A stretch of 33,274 nucleotides of DNA from positions 1-33,274 of IMG/VR virus record IMGVR_UViG_3300044961_000843; one strand, 5' to 3'. Origin of the DNA: a virus. Positions 14,403-23,532 of the stretch are shown piece after piece. Both the position numbers and the translations under genes were made by a program. Every line of letters starts with the position of its first letter. Positions within the stretch are counted from its first letter, which is position 1. The notes under the pieces are model-generated. The model was not told the origin of the DNA and searched no databases. It saw only the letters and a list, made by a program, of their open reading frames with translations.

Positions 14403-15109
14403 GGCCGTCAGCGCGTGACCTCCAGGCCCGGGCCCTCGCGGACGCTCGCGGGCTCCTGCCGCTGCCCAACGCCAGCGAACTGGAACCGGAGATGGCCGTG
14501 CTGGTCGCCCTGGCCTGGCACCTGGAGCGCATCGAGGCCCACGTCGAGGGCTCGTCGCAGCCGCTCCGCCCGGCCTACGTGGGCGAGGAGTGGGCGCGGG
14601 GCACGGTGCCCTCCGCCTACCCCTCGCTCGTCGTCCTGGGCCGCACCGTGAGCCAGCGGGACACGATTCTCGCCATTCCCTACGAGGTCGACGGCCAGGA
14701 CGTAATCTCCCTCGACGACGCCTGGGCGCTCTGGCGTGTGGGCGAGGACACCGGCGAGGGCGTGGTGCATGTCCTGGCCTCTCATGCCCCCCAGCGCGAC
14801 GCGCTGGCCAACGCCGTCGCAGACGCGCTCACGGGCAACCTGGATACGCTTCAGGGCATCGGGCTGCCGCTGCCGGAGGCCGCCCTCCCTCGCCCACTCC
14901 AGGGCGTCCTGCCTCCCGAGCGGCTCCCCCTGGCTCGCGTCGCCCTCAGCAGCGCCCCGGTCCCCGTCGACGACGGCGTTGCCGCCGCCGGGGGCGTCTG
15001 GCGCGCGGACGTGACCTTTCGCTGGCAGGCTCCACGGCTCGTGGCCCGCCCCCGTCTCCCCGACCTCCGCGCCGAGGTCACCGTCTCTGTTGCTCCCTCG
15101 GAGGCCTGA
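14399..15109 (+). CDS. Tail completion/terminator-region protein, unrecognised
   Basis: The protein has 236 residues from GTG 14399, overlapping the previous TGA. It begins with a helical part (ARDLQARALADARGLLPLP, MAVLVALAWHLERIEAHVEG) and has a beta-rich middle and end (DTILAIPYEVDGQDVISLD, RADVTFRWQAPRLV). Its place just upstream of the sheath gene fits a tail terminator or baseplate-proximal neck protein such as those that cap sheath and tube. No signature is recognised. It shares its last base with the sheath start codon (TGATG). Confidence 0.5.
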   Translation: MRPSARDLQARALADARGLLPLPNASELEPEMAVLVALAWHLERIEAHVEGSSQPLRPAYVGEEWARGTVPSAYPSLVVLGRTVSQRDTILAIPYEVDGQDVISLDDAWALWRVGEDTGEGVVHVLASHAPQRDALANAVADALTGNLDTLQGIGLPLPEAALPRPLQGVLPPERLPLARVALSSAPVPVDDGVAAAGGVWRADVTFRWQAPRLVARPRLPDLRAEVTVSVAPSEA

Positions 15110-17274
15110 TGTTCATCCGTCGCTTTTCTGCACTCCCCTCCCTTGCCGTCCTCCTCGCCGTGTCCGGTGTGGTGCTGGTCGACGCCCCACCGGCCCGTCC
15201 GGTCAACGCAGCCCCCTTCGGAAAAATCATCGTCGTGGGGGAGTTTGAGGACGGAGAGTTCAACGTCCCTACCGAGCTGCTCACCAGCTCGGACCAGGCC
15301 ACCAAGTTTGGCCTTTTCGGCTACACCTACGGCTCGCAGAAGCACCAGTACCCCTGCGCCAAGCAGAGCGGCGGGAGCGAGCCCTGGAACGGCAACGGCT
15401 GGCTCCAGACCGCGCGCCTGGTGTTTGGCGGGGGCCTGGTGTTCTGCCGGGTCGACAGCTCCATCGGCGAGGTGACCCTCACCCCGCGGGCCTTCGTCGA
15501 GGGCACCCTCAAAGGGCCCTTTGCCCTCGACGATGGGCTGACCTTCCAGTTCAAAATCAACGGAGGCAGCACCGTCACGGTCACCTTCGCCGCGACGGCG
15601 GCGGTGCATACGGCCACCAGCGGCACCTACAACGCCTTCACCGGCGGCGAGGTGCTCGAGCTGGCCATCGACGACGGGGCGACCTTCGAGGTGGTGTTTC
15701 AGGCCGGAGACGACACCCTTGCCGAGATCATCTCCCGGATCAACGCGACCTATGGCGCCACCATCGCCAGCAACGCCAGCGGCGAGCTCCGGATCACCTC
15801 GCTGAGGAAGGGAACCGCCAGCCGTGTCTACGTCAAGGCCAGCTCGACCGCGGCTACCCTGGGCCTCACGTCGGGTTCTTCGTCGCCCGCCGACGACGAG
15901 GACGTGAGCGGCACCGGAGACGCCGCGGACATCTCGCTCATGACCTTCGCCGAGCTGAAGGCCAAGGTGGATGCCGCCGGTCGCGTCATGACCACCGGGA
16001 GCGCAGGGTTCCCCCGGCTGGTGAGCACCGCCGCAGGCACGGGCTCTGTCCAGATCGTCGGCGGTACCGCAGCGGCGCTTCTGGGGTTCGTTGCGGGCGA
16101 CGCGGTGACCGCCGCCCTGCCCTCCGCGATCTCCTTGCCGGCGGGGCTCCGCTGCTCCGACGGCGGCGCGGACGCCACCCGCGTCGTCACCATGCAGACC
16201 AAGAGCGCCGCCGCGGGCAGCACCGCCAGCATCAACGTCAAGGTTCGCCCCGCCGTCGACGACGGTACCTACGCGGGGGTGGCGGCGGACGCCATTGACA
16301 CCATGGAGGACAAGCCCGGCGACCTGGAGTGGAGCGTCACCAACAACGACGCCCTCACCGCGGCGCTCACCGCCTCGCAGCTCGACAGCCGGTACCTCGC
16401 GGCCATCGACGCCACCCTCGGAATCACCAACGACGCCACGAAGAAGGCGAACGGGATCCTCTCGGCCCGGCAATCGAACGCCATCCGGGCCCGTCTGCGG
16501 CAGAACGCCCTCGACGCCAGCGCCAACGGGCATTTTGGCCGGCGAGCGTTCCTCTGCCCGCCCAACGGCACCAGCGCCACGACGATCATCGGCAGCGCCG
16601 CCCCGGGCGTCGGGGCGACCCGCGCCGAGGAGGTAGCCTACGCCGCCGGCGGGGTGCGGTGCTTCTACCAGGAGCTTATCGACGGCGGGCACAGCACCGA
16701 CGGGGTCGCTGTCCGCCACCCGGACGCGCTCCTCGCCGCGCGCTGGGGTAGCCTCACGCCGGGCTACAACCCCGGGCAGCTCCCCGAGGAGCCGGTGCTG
16801 CGCTACTCGCCCTCGCTCTTCCCTGGCCTGGAGACGGTAGCGCAGAGCTGGGATCTCACGACCTACGCAGCCTTCAAGCGGGCGGGAATCTGCGGAGCGT
16901 TCTTCGACGCCCAGAACGGGGTCACCTTCGAGCAGGGGGTGACCTCTGTCGATCCATCGGCGGATCCGTCCCGGGTCGACATCAGCCGCAAGACGCTGGC
17001 GGATTTCATCGGCGACTCCTGCGCGAGCTTTTTGCTTCCGCAGGCCAAGCGCCAGGGGACCGTGGCCCGACGCGAACGCCAGCGCGCCGCCATCGAGGGG
17101 TTCCTGGACAGCCTGGTGGGTGACACCGTCGAGGACTACCAGGTGAGCCTGGTGGACGGCCAGGCCACAGGGGTCCTGCGCTGGGACGTGGCGGTGACGC
17201 CGGTGCAGAGCGACGACGTGATCCTGTTCAACCTCAGCGTCGGCCCCAACGCCGTCGAGCTGAGCCGAGGGTGA
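15109..17274 (+). CDS. Contractile tail sheath protein with extra IN-like modules
   Basis: The protein has 721 residues, larger than Mu-type sheaths of about 500, with GGAGG at 15100-15104. The C-terminal 300 residues show sheath features: a domain with DVAVTPVQSDDVILFNLSVGP at the end, and VTFEQGVTSVDPSADPSRVDISRKTLADFI, where the family has a conserved arm and handle region. The gene is followed by the tube gene, the invariant order in myoviruses. Residues 178-254 contain an IN-like module (FTGGEVLELAIDDG, INATYG, GELRITSLRKG, ATLGLTSG). Half-copies lie at about 137-165 and 279-330. Residues 8-25 are unusually hydrophobic (ALPSLAVLLAVSGVVLV), like a signal peptide, which is odd for a cytoplasmically assembled sheath. 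Confidence 0.82.
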   Translation: MFIRRFSALPSLAVLLAVSGVVLVDAPPARPVNAAPFGKIIVVGEFEDGEFNVPTELLTSSDQATKFGLFGYTYGSQKHQYPCAKQSGGSEPWNGNGWLQTARLVFGGGLVFCRVDSSIGEVTLTPRAFVEGTLKGPFALDDGLTFQFKINGGSTVTVTFAATAAVHTATSGTYNAFTGGEVLELAIDDGATFEVVFQAGDDTLAEIISRINATYGATIASNASGELRITSLRKGTASRVYVKASSTAATLGLTSGSSSPADDEDVSGTGDAADISLMTFAELKAKVDAAGRVMTTGSAGFPRLVSTAAGTGSVQIVGGTAAALLGFVAGDAVTAALPSAISLPAGLRCSDGGADATRVVTMQTKSAAAGSTASINVKVRPAVDDGTYAGVAADAIDTMEDKPGDLEWSVTNNDALTAALTASQLDSRYLAAIDATLGITNDATKKANGILSARQSNAIRARLRQNALDASANGHFGRRAFLCPPNGTSATTIIGSAAPGVGATRAEEVAYAAGGVRCFYQELIDGGHSTDGVAVRHPDALLAARWGSLTPGYNPGQLPEEPVLRYSPSLFPGLETVAQSWDLTTYAAFKRAGICGAFFDAQNGVTFEQGVTSVDPSADPSRVDISRKTLADFIGDSCASFLLPQAKRQGTVARRERQRAAIEGFLDSLVGDTVEDYQVSLVDGQATGVLRWDVAVTPVQSDDVILFNLSVGPNAVELSRG

Positions 17275-17282
17275 GGTAAGCC

Positions 17283-17723
17283 ATGGGCCTTCGATACGCC
17301 GGACAAGAGGGGTCGCTGACCCTGATCAACACCACGACGCAGGACCAGCTCCTGCCGTCGATCGGGCTGGAGTCCACGAGCTTCAGCTTCCCCTTCGAGC
17401 TGACGCAAAAACAGTTCATCGGCGAGATCGGCCCGGACTACCGGGAGTTTGCCAACGGCTGGGAGCTGGAATTCAAGTTCGAGCCCACCGCCGCCGAGGA
17501 GATCGTGGCCTACGTCAACGCCATCAAGGCGAAGGCGGAGGGGACCTCGACGGACGAGTTTGCGGTGCAGCTCCGGTTCGCTTCCCCCGACGGTAGCACC
17601 CTGCAGGTCACCTTCCGGGACGGTCACTTCGAGGGGCTTCCTTTCGAGCTGGGGGGGCGCACCGAATTTCTCACCGGCACCCACCGGATGAAGGGCAAAT
17701 TCTACAAGATTCAGGTGATCTGA
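17283..17723 (+). CDS. Tail tube protein
   Basis: The protein has 146 residues, and its ATG lies 8 bases after the sheath stop. Its length and place directly after the sheath are those of T4 gp19-like and Mu-like tube proteins, which stack as hexamer rings inside the sheath. It is beta-rich with acidic patches (GWELEFKFEPTAAEEI, then FAVQLRFASPDGSTLQVTF) and ends in a strand (GKFYKIQVI). Its stop is shared with the start of the chaperone gene (TGATG). No unusual feature is seen. Confidence 0.8.
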   Translation: MGLRYAGQEGSLTLINTTTQDQLLPSIGLESTSFSFPFELTQKQFIGEIGPDYREFANGWELEFKFEPTAAEEIVAYVNAIKAKAEGTSTDEFAVQLRFASPDGSTLQVTFRDGHFEGLPFELGGRTEFLTGTHRMKGKFYKIQVI

Positions 17724-18208
17724 TGGCTGACCACGCTCCCGAAGTCCCCGGCCTCAAAGGGCTCTCCTCACTGCCGCCCCGCTCGCAGCGCGAGGGCTTC
17801 GCCATCTTCCTCCCCGGCGAGGTGCTGAAGCGCGGCTCGCGCCACTGGACCGACGCCCAGCGCGAGGCCGGGGTGTGGCTGAAGGGCATCTACCTCACGG
17901 CCAGCGAGGAGGAGGAGGCCGTCGTCGAGTCTCATCGCGAGGGCAAGCCTGCGCTGGTGGGGATCTACACCATCCGGAAAACCCTCGTGGCCATCGCGGA
18001 TCCGATGACGGCCCGTGACGAGGAAAACGGGGAGGAGTCCACGGTCCCCGGCCCCTGGCGCCCCATCCCGGCGCTCGAAGTCCGAGCCTACTGGGAGGAG
18101 ATCGGCAGCATGGGCCGTGCGATCTTCTCCCAGGCGTACACCCTGGCTCATACGCCCTCTGCTGCCGCGCGGGCGGTCGCGCTGGCCTCGTTTCGGCAGG
18201 TCACATGA
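17723..18208 (+). CDS. Tail assembly chaperone, short form (G-like)
   Basis: The protein has 161 residues. Between the tube and tape-measure genes, tailed phages encode two overlapping tail assembly chaperones, a short form and a frameshifted long form. They coat the tape measure and recruit tube subunits. This is the short form: a helical, acidic protein (TASEEEEAVVESHREGKPAL, RAYWEEIGSMGRAIFSQAYT). It ends at TGA 18206-18208, while a second open frame without its own start continues in another frame. No catalytic motif is expected or seen. Confidence 0.75.
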   Translation: MADHAPEVPGLKGLSSLPPRSQREGFAIFLPGEVLKRGSRHWTDAQREAGVWLKGIYLTASEEEEAVVESHREGKPALVGIYTIRKTLVAIADPMTARDEENGEESTVPGPWRPIPALEVRAYWEEIGSMGRAIFSQAYTLAHTPSAAARAVALASFRQVT

Positions 18209-18431
18209 CCCGCTCTACGCGCTCCAGTTCGCGCTGCGATTTGCAGCGATCTCGGCGGAGGAGCGCCTGGAGCGGCTCTACGACGATGCCGCCGGGTTCG
18301 TCGAGGCTGGCATGCCCTGGGAGGTGTACTGGAGCTCGACGCGGCTGACCCGAGATCGATTTGCGGACGCGCTCCACCGTCGCGCCGAGCGCCAGCGTCA
18401 AGAAGCGGAGCGCGGCAGGAGACAGAGGTAG
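18195..18431 (+). CDS. Frameshift extension of the tail assembly chaperone (T-like part)
   Basis: The open frame lies one base ahead of the short-form gene and has protein-like sequence (DPLYALQFALRFAAISAEERLE, cited in part as ALQFALRFAAISAEER, then MPWEVYWSSTRLTRDR). It has no ATG, GTG or TTG before a methionine deep inside. It is therefore probably made by a +1 (or -2) ribosomal frameshift near the end of the short form. A candidate site is TTTC at 18191-18194, where a +1 slip from TTT to TTC keeps Phe pairing. The fusion would be about 235 residues. The mechanism and exact site are inferred. The extension ends 3 bases before the tape-measure gene. Confidence 0.6.
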   Translation, partial: GRSHDPLYALQFALRFAAISAEERLERLYDDAAGFVEAGMPWEVYWSSTRLTRDRFADALHRRAERQRQEAERGRRQR

Positions 18432-18434
18432 CCG

Positions 18435-20582
18435 GTGGCCGAAGGAATCCAGTACGACGTGTTCGCGACGCTCAAGGTCGCAGGCGGCGCGAGCTTTGTC
18501 AACGACATGGGCCGCGCGGCCGGCTCCGTCGACGCGCTCCAGGGCGCCTTCGACAAGCTCCACGGCGGCGCCGAGCGGGCCTGGGGAGGGCTCCAGACCC
18601 TCGGCGGCATGGCCGCAGGAGTGCTGGGGAAGTTCGTCGCGGTAGGCTCAGCGGCGGTGACGGCGGCGGCGGTGGGGTCTGCCGCGGCGATGGCCGCCAC
18701 CGGGCAAAACCTCGCCATGCTCGAAGGCAAGAGCATCCAGCTTGCCTCCGTCATCGCCGCCGCCACGGAGCGGAGCTTCGCGAGCGTCCAGGGCGAGACC
18801 GGGGCGTTGTTCGCGCAGTTCAAGATGGACGCGGTGCAGAGCGCCGGTGGGATGGCCGATTTTGTCGACACGGCGAGCAAGATCGTGGCCCCCATCGTCG
18901 GCGCCGGACGGAGCATGGAGGAGCTGCGGCAAATCACCAAGGGCGTGATCGCCACGGCTCCGGCCCTCGGCGTGGAGTTCCAGCAGGCCGGCTCCGACGT
19001 CATGCGCATGCTTCGGGGCAGCGCCGGTGCCGAATTGCCCTTCTTCCAGGCCCTGAAGTCCATCCCCTCGCTGGGGATCGAGAGCGCCGAGGCGTTCAAC
19101 AAGCTCTCTCCCGAGAAGCGCATCGACACGCTGAAGAAGGCCCTGACGAACCCGGCCTTCCTCGCGGCCAGCGACGCCGCCGGGGAGAGCTTCAAGGGGC
19201 TCTGGGCCACGGCGGAAGACCTGATGATGAACATGGGCGGCCTCGCCATGTCGCCGGCCTTCGGCGTGCTAAAGCGCAACCTCGGCGGCATCACCAAGAC
19301 CCTGATCGAGGGCCTCGGGGAAGGGGGCCCGGTCAAGGGGGCGCTGGAAAAGCTCGGCGCCACGGCAGGATATCGGTTCGGGCAAATCACTTCCGAGATC
19401 GGCAAGCTCTTCCCGGACCTGAACGGCTCGATCGAGAGCACCGTGCTGTGGGTCGACCACCTGGTGGACAACGGCCTCGCCCGCGTCGTGTCGGCGACGT
19501 CCTGGGTGGTGAGCCACTGGCCCGAGATCACCAGCGGCGCCAAGGCCTTCGCCGGCTGGGTCTCCGAGTCCGCAGATCGCGCCATCGATCTGGTCCGCAC
19601 CCTCGGCGGCGGTGACCTCGCCAAAGGCATCGAGCGAGCGGCGCTGCTCTACGGAGGTGCCAAGGTCGCCGCCCCCACAGCACAGATCGCTCTTGGCACG
19701 GCGCAGATGGTCCAGGGTACGGCGATGGTGGGCAAGTGGGCCATGGGGCTCTTCAGTAGCGGGACCGCGGCGGCAGGGGCCGCCGAGGCCGCAGCAGGCA
19801 GCGCAGGGGCCGCTGCGGCAGGGGCCTCGGGAAGCTCCGCCGCCGCTGCGGCTGGTGGCACCCTGGGGGGGGCAGGAGCGCTTGCTGGGGGCGCCCTCGC
19901 TGCGGGCTTCGCCGGGTTCCTCGCCACCACGTACCTCGCGATCGAGCAGGATACGTTCGGGTTTGTCCGGTTCCTCAGCGACGAGTGGGACAAGCTCATG
20001 GTGGCCGGCGAGCGCCTCTGGAGCAGCGTCCAGGGGGTCGGGCGCCAGTTCGAGGCCCTGTGGGAAGCCGGCCTGAAGCTCTACGAGGCGATGAAGCCGC
20101 TCCTGGGCCTGTTCGCCAGCCTCTACGCAATCCCCCTCGCGGTCGCGTTCGAGGTCATCGTCACGGGCGCAACCCTCGCCGCCGACGGGCTCACCTGGCT
20201 CGCCCAAACGCTCCAGCTCTTCGCAGGCTACGCCACCGAAGCGATCGGCCCGCTGACCAAGCTCATGGACGAGATCGTGGACAAGCTGGGCCTCAAGAAG
20301 AAGACCCTCGCACCGGTCGACGAAGACCTGATGCGAGCCTTCGACGCAGGCGGCATGGGAGCGCCGATCATCACCACCTCCGGGACCATGGCCGGAGGCT
20401 CGTCGCTCCCGAAGAAGCCCCCCTCGACCTCCGGCAAGCAACAGGTGGAAGTGACGCTGAAGTGGGACCTCGGGGAGGGCAACGAGGAGGCGATCTACGT
20501 CCGCACCCGCCGCGACCTCACCGAGGCGCTTCAGAACGCCCGCTCCTTCGTCCGTAGCGGCCCGCTGCCCGGGAGGTTCTGA
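18435..20582 (+). CDS. Tail tape measure protein
   Basis: The protein has 715 residues from GTG 18435, with AGAGG at 18424-18428. It sets tail length and is ejected ahead of the DNA. The call rests on length, place after the chaperone frames, an alanine/glycine-rich helical composition, and hydrophobic stretches near 60-90 (FVAVGSAAVTAAAVGSAAAM) and 430-500 (long Ala/Gly runs, then LAAGFAGFLATTYLAI) that can insert into the host membrane. The C-terminus is beta-like and polar (QQVEVTLKWDLGEGNEEAIYV). No peptidoglycan hydrolase domain is evident. The tail would be of medium length for a myovirus. Confidence 0.85.
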   Translation: MAEGIQYDVFATLKVAGGASFVNDMGRAAGSVDALQGAFDKLHGGAERAWGGLQTLGGMAAGVLGKFVAVGSAAVTAAAVGSAAAMAATGQNLAMLEGKSIQLASVIAAATERSFASVQGETGALFAQFKMDAVQSAGGMADFVDTASKIVAPIVGAGRSMEELRQITKGVIATAPALGVEFQQAGSDVMRMLRGSAGAELPFFQALKSIPSLGIESAEAFNKLSPEKRIDTLKKALTNPAFLAASDAAGESFKGLWATAEDLMMNMGGLAMSPAFGVLKRNLGGITKTLIEGLGEGGPVKGALEKLGATAGYRFGQITSEIGKLFPDLNGSIESTVLWVDHLVDNGLARVVSATSWVVSHWPEITSGAKAFAGWVSESADRAIDLVRTLGGGDLAKGIERAALLYGGAKVAAPTAQIALGTAQMVQGTAMVGKWAMGLFSSGTAAAGAAEAAAGSAGAAAAGASGSSAAAAAGGTLGGAGALAGGALAAGFAGFLATTYLAIEQDTFGFVRFLSDEWDKLMVAGERLWSSVQGVGRQFEALWEAGLKLYEAMKPLLGLFASLYAIPLAVAFEVIVTGATLAADGLTWLAQTLQLFAGYATEAIGPLTKLMDEIVDKLGLKKKTLAPVDEDLMRAFDAGGMGAPIITTSGTMAGGSSLPKKPPSTSGKQQVEVTLKWDLGEGNEEAIYVRTRRDLTEALQNARSFVRSGPLPGRF

Positions 20583-21781
20583 TGGCCACGGCGCGCCTCT
20601 CCCCGGAACAGCTCGCCGAAGCGGTCATGCGACGGCGCTTCGACCAGCGAGGCAACGCCCTGGTCGTCGAACGGGGGCTCCCGTCGGTAGCCTCTGGCGT
20701 GACGCTGGTGGTCCAGGAGCTGGGCCCCGGGCCGATCACGATCTTGCTTCGGCGAGGCCTCGGGATTGAGGAGGGCGCCGAGTGGACCACGGAGACCAAG
20801 GGGGAGACCCGCACGCCCATGGGGGCTAGCGAGGGGTACTCGAGCGTCACCGGCACCACCTACGACAAGACGGAGATGACCCTCGCCCTGGACCCGGCGC
20901 ACCTGCGTCCCGGGGACCTGTCGGTGGTGGGGACCGTGCCGCCCACCAACGCGGAGCAGATCCTGGCCCTGTTCGAGGCGCTCCAGGCCAGGGCGCGCTC
21001 GTGCCTGGTGCAGCTCGGGCCGCTGACCCGGAGGGGCATCCTGCGGCGCGTGACGGTGCGGCCTGGGCGCGGCGCCAGCGTGGACCTCGGCGGGGGGCGT
21101 GTGGCGCCGAGCTTCGGCTTTGCCCTGGTGCTGACCTGGGAGTGGTCCGGGCTGGGGGAGCCCGTCCCCCGACCCGAGCAGCCCCCCTCCGGCGCGGACC
21201 TCGCCGGGCAGCTCGGGGCCGCCGACAGCGGCTACGGCCTCGCCCTGGCGGAAGCCGGCGACGCCTTCGACCCGGACGCGCTCACGGCGATCCGGGGCGC
21301 CATCGGTCGGGTGCGCGCCGGCGTGAGCCAGCTCCGCCGCACGGTGCAGCAGATCGGAAGCCTCGCCGCCGCCCCGGCCCGCCTGGCCAACGAGGCGCTG
21401 GCCGCCGCCCGGTCCCTGGGGAACGTTCTCCACGACCTGGAAGTGCAGCTCGGCGACACCCGGGACGCCTACCTCGCCGCGGGCAAGGCCGCGCAGGGGG
21501 TCGGGCGAGCGCTGGGCCCCCGGGCGTCCGCGATGGCCAAAGCCCAGCAAGCCAAAGGCGCGATCCGCGAGGCCAACCAGACGGCGATGGATGCGGTCGT
21601 GGCGATCTTCGATGGTCTTGCCCGGAGGCAGGGGCAACGGGTGGCGGTGCGTCCCGGGCAGAGCCTTGCGGACGTGGCCCGAACGGCGCTCGGCGACGCG
21701 GAGCGGTGGCCGGAGATCGCCAGGAAAAACGGCCTCGCGGGGCAGGTGGTGCCGGACGGCGTGCGGGAGGTGGAGGTGTGA
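20582..21781 (+). CDS. Tail/baseplate protein with C-terminal LysM-like domain
   Basis: The protein has 399 residues, and its ATG shares a base with the tape-measure stop. Residues 1-200 are beta-rich with a GYSSVTGTTYDKTEMTLALDP segment. Residues 220-340 are helical and alanine-rich. The last 48 residues look like a LysM domain (QRVAVRPGQSLADVARTALG, then RWPEIARKNGL). LysM-like ends are common in tail proteins located between the tape measure and hub of contractile systems (T4 gp53-like, Mu gpN region), where they link baseplate parts or bind peptidoglycan. It precedes the hub gene with a 4-base overlap. Confidence 0.7.
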   Translation: MATARLSPEQLAEAVMRRRFDQRGNALVVERGLPSVASGVTLVVQELGPGPITILLRRGLGIEEGAEWTTETKGETRTPMGASEGYSSVTGTTYDKTEMTLALDPAHLRPGDLSVVGTVPPTNAEQILALFEALQARARSCLVQLGPLTRRGILRRVTVRPGRGASVDLGGGRVAPSFGFALVLTWEWSGLGEPVPRPEQPPSGADLAGQLGAADSGYGLALAEAGDAFDPDALTAIRGAIGRVRAGVSQLRRTVQQIGSLAAAPARLANEALAAARSLGNVLHDLEVQLGDTRDAYLAAGKAAQGVGRALGPRASAMAKAQQAKGAIREANQTAMDAVVAIFDGLARRQGQRVAVRPGQSLADVARTALGDAERWPEIARKNGLAGQVVPDGVREVEV

Positions 21782-23532
21782 GCGTCGTCCGGGTGGCCTG
21801 CGGGGTGACGCTCCGGGTAGAGCTCTACGACGAGCTGGACGGCCCGGAAGCGCGCCGGGCTGCGGAGGCCGTGAACCTTGCGCTGGCCGTGGCCAACGCT
21901 ACCCGGGCGAAGGAGGGCAAGCCGCCGCAGCCTCTCAACGCCGACCCCTGTGCCTACGTCGAGGAGAGCGGGGCGAGCCGCAAGCGACCCTTCTTCGTGC
22001 TCCTGGACCTGGCGCCGCTGAGCTGGTCGGTGACCTACAACAGCTTCCGCCGCGCCGACGAGTTCGAGTGCGTTTTGCCGCTCGCGGTCCTGCCCGTGCC
22101 CCCGGAGGCGATCCGAGCGATCACCTGCGAGGTGCTGATCCGGCAGCTTTCCGCCGAGGAGTGGGACGAGGGGCTGCGGGTGCCTCGCCTCGCGGACCAC
22201 CGGGACCAGGTGGACTTCGCCGGAATCTGCTCGTCGGAGGCCGTGTCGATCGGCGACGGCTCGCTCCCCACGGTGAAGCTCCCGTTCCGGGATTACCTCG
22301 GGCTGCTGGCGTCGAAGAAGGTTCCAGCGGGGGTGAGCCTGGACCAGAGCCTGACGCTCAGCGAGGCGATCCGCAGGCTGCTCGTGGGCACCCCGGCGGA
22401 GGGCTTGTGCGTGCGGTGGGTCGACCCCACCAGCGAGGAGCCCACCGCCGGGCGCCACGTCCCCAAGGCCCAGAAGAAGGCCGGCAAGACCGCCAAGAAA
22501 CCGACCGGGGGACAGCAGAGCTACCTCGACGTGATCACCGAAGAGGCCGCGCGGCTCGGGTGCGTGGCGAGGCTGCGGGTGACGACGATCGAGCTGAGCA
22601 CCGCAGGCCCGCTCTACGAGGGCCGCGCCAGCACCAGCAAGGCGGCGCTGCTGGTGGGCCAGGTGGTGGAGAGCATCGAGGCAGAACACCAGCTCGTGGG
22701 GGTCAAGAGCCAGTCGGTGCAGGTCGTGGGGTACAACCCCGACACGGGCGACTCCTACACGGCCCGGTGGCCCCCGGACCCGAAGGGCCAGAAGGCGACG
22801 CTGGTCGAGCCCGGGAGGCCCCCGAGGCTGCCCCCGGTGGCGGCGAACATCGGCCTCCCTGGCTACGAGCAGCTCGACGAGAGCGTGCTGCTGATCCCCT
22901 GGGGGCCGGTGGCGAGCAAGGAGCGGCTCCTGGAGGTGGCGCAGATGATCTTCCTGGAGCGCACCCGCCAGCGCGTAAAATACACGATCAAAACCCACGC
23001 CCCGTGGTCCAACCCTCTGGAGCCCGACGCCCAGGGCGGCGACCTGCTGCGGCTACGGGCCGGGGATACGGTGGACTTCGGCTACCTGGCCGGCGGGGAC
23101 AACCCGCTGCTCCCGCCGGAGGTCCAGGCCCTGACGGGGATCGTGAGCGCCGAGGGCATGGCCGGACTGCTCCAGGCCTCCGGGGTGCCAGAGGTCACGG
23201 CGAAGCGCATCGGGGGGCTTCTGGCGTCGGTGCCGCGACTGTCGAAGTTCCGGGTGGACGAGTTGCAGGTGAGCGGCGGCGAGCGGCAGGACGTGGAGCT
23301 GACCTTTCGGCTGGTGAACTTCGTCCAGATCGTCGGGGACTTCCAGGGCGACGTCTTCGCCGAGGCCTTCTCGAAACTCCAGGCGAAGGTGAGCGCGCTG
23401 GCCGCCGGCCCTCTTGAAGAAGCGAAGGCGGCCTTTGCCGCCGCTTACCAGAGCCTTGCCTCGCTGTCGGACGCAGCGGAGGCCCGTGCGGCCCTTGACG
23501 CCCTCTGGCGTCAGGCCAGGAGAGGACCATGA
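21778..23532 (+). CDS. Baseplate hub protein (gpD/gp27-like)
   Basis: The protein has 584 residues from GTG 21778, overlapping the upstream TGA. It lies between the LysM protein and the spike, the place of P2 gpD, Mu gpP and T4 gp27, which form the central ring of the baseplate that holds the spike. It is rich in beta strands (RPFFVLLDLAPLSWSVTYNSF, VKLPFRDYLGLL). A lysine-rich linker (KAQKKAGKTAKKPTGG) near residue 230 joins two halves. The C-terminal 60 residues are helical. Length and order are the main support. It ends in an ATGA overlap with the spike gene. Confidence 0.72.
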   Translation: MSVVRVACGVTLRVELYDELDGPEARRAAEAVNLALAVANATRAKEGKPPQPLNADPCAYVEESGASRKRPFFVLLDLAPLSWSVTYNSFRRADEFECVLPLAVLPVPPEAIRAITCEVLIRQLSAEEWDEGLRVPRLADHRDQVDFAGICSSEAVSIGDGSLPTVKLPFRDYLGLLASKKVPAGVSLDQSLTLSEAIRRLLVGTPAEGLCVRWVDPTSEEPTAGRHVPKAQKKAGKTAKKPTGGQQSYLDVITEEAARLGCVARLRVTTIELSTAGPLYEGRASTSKAALLVGQVVESIEAEHQLVGVKSQSVQVVGYNPDTGDSYTARWPPDPKGQKATLVEPGRPPRLPPVAANIGLPGYEQLDESVLLIPWGPVASKERLLEVAQMIFLERTRQRVKYTIKTHAPWSNPLEPDAQGGDLLRLRAGDTVDFGYLAGGDNPLLPPEVQALTGIVSAEGMAGLLQASGVPEVTAKRIGGLLASVPRLSKFRVDELQVSGGERQDVELTFRLVNFVQIVGDFQGDVFAEAFSKLQAKVSALAAGPLEEAKAAFAAAYQSLASLSDAAEARAALDALWRQARRGP

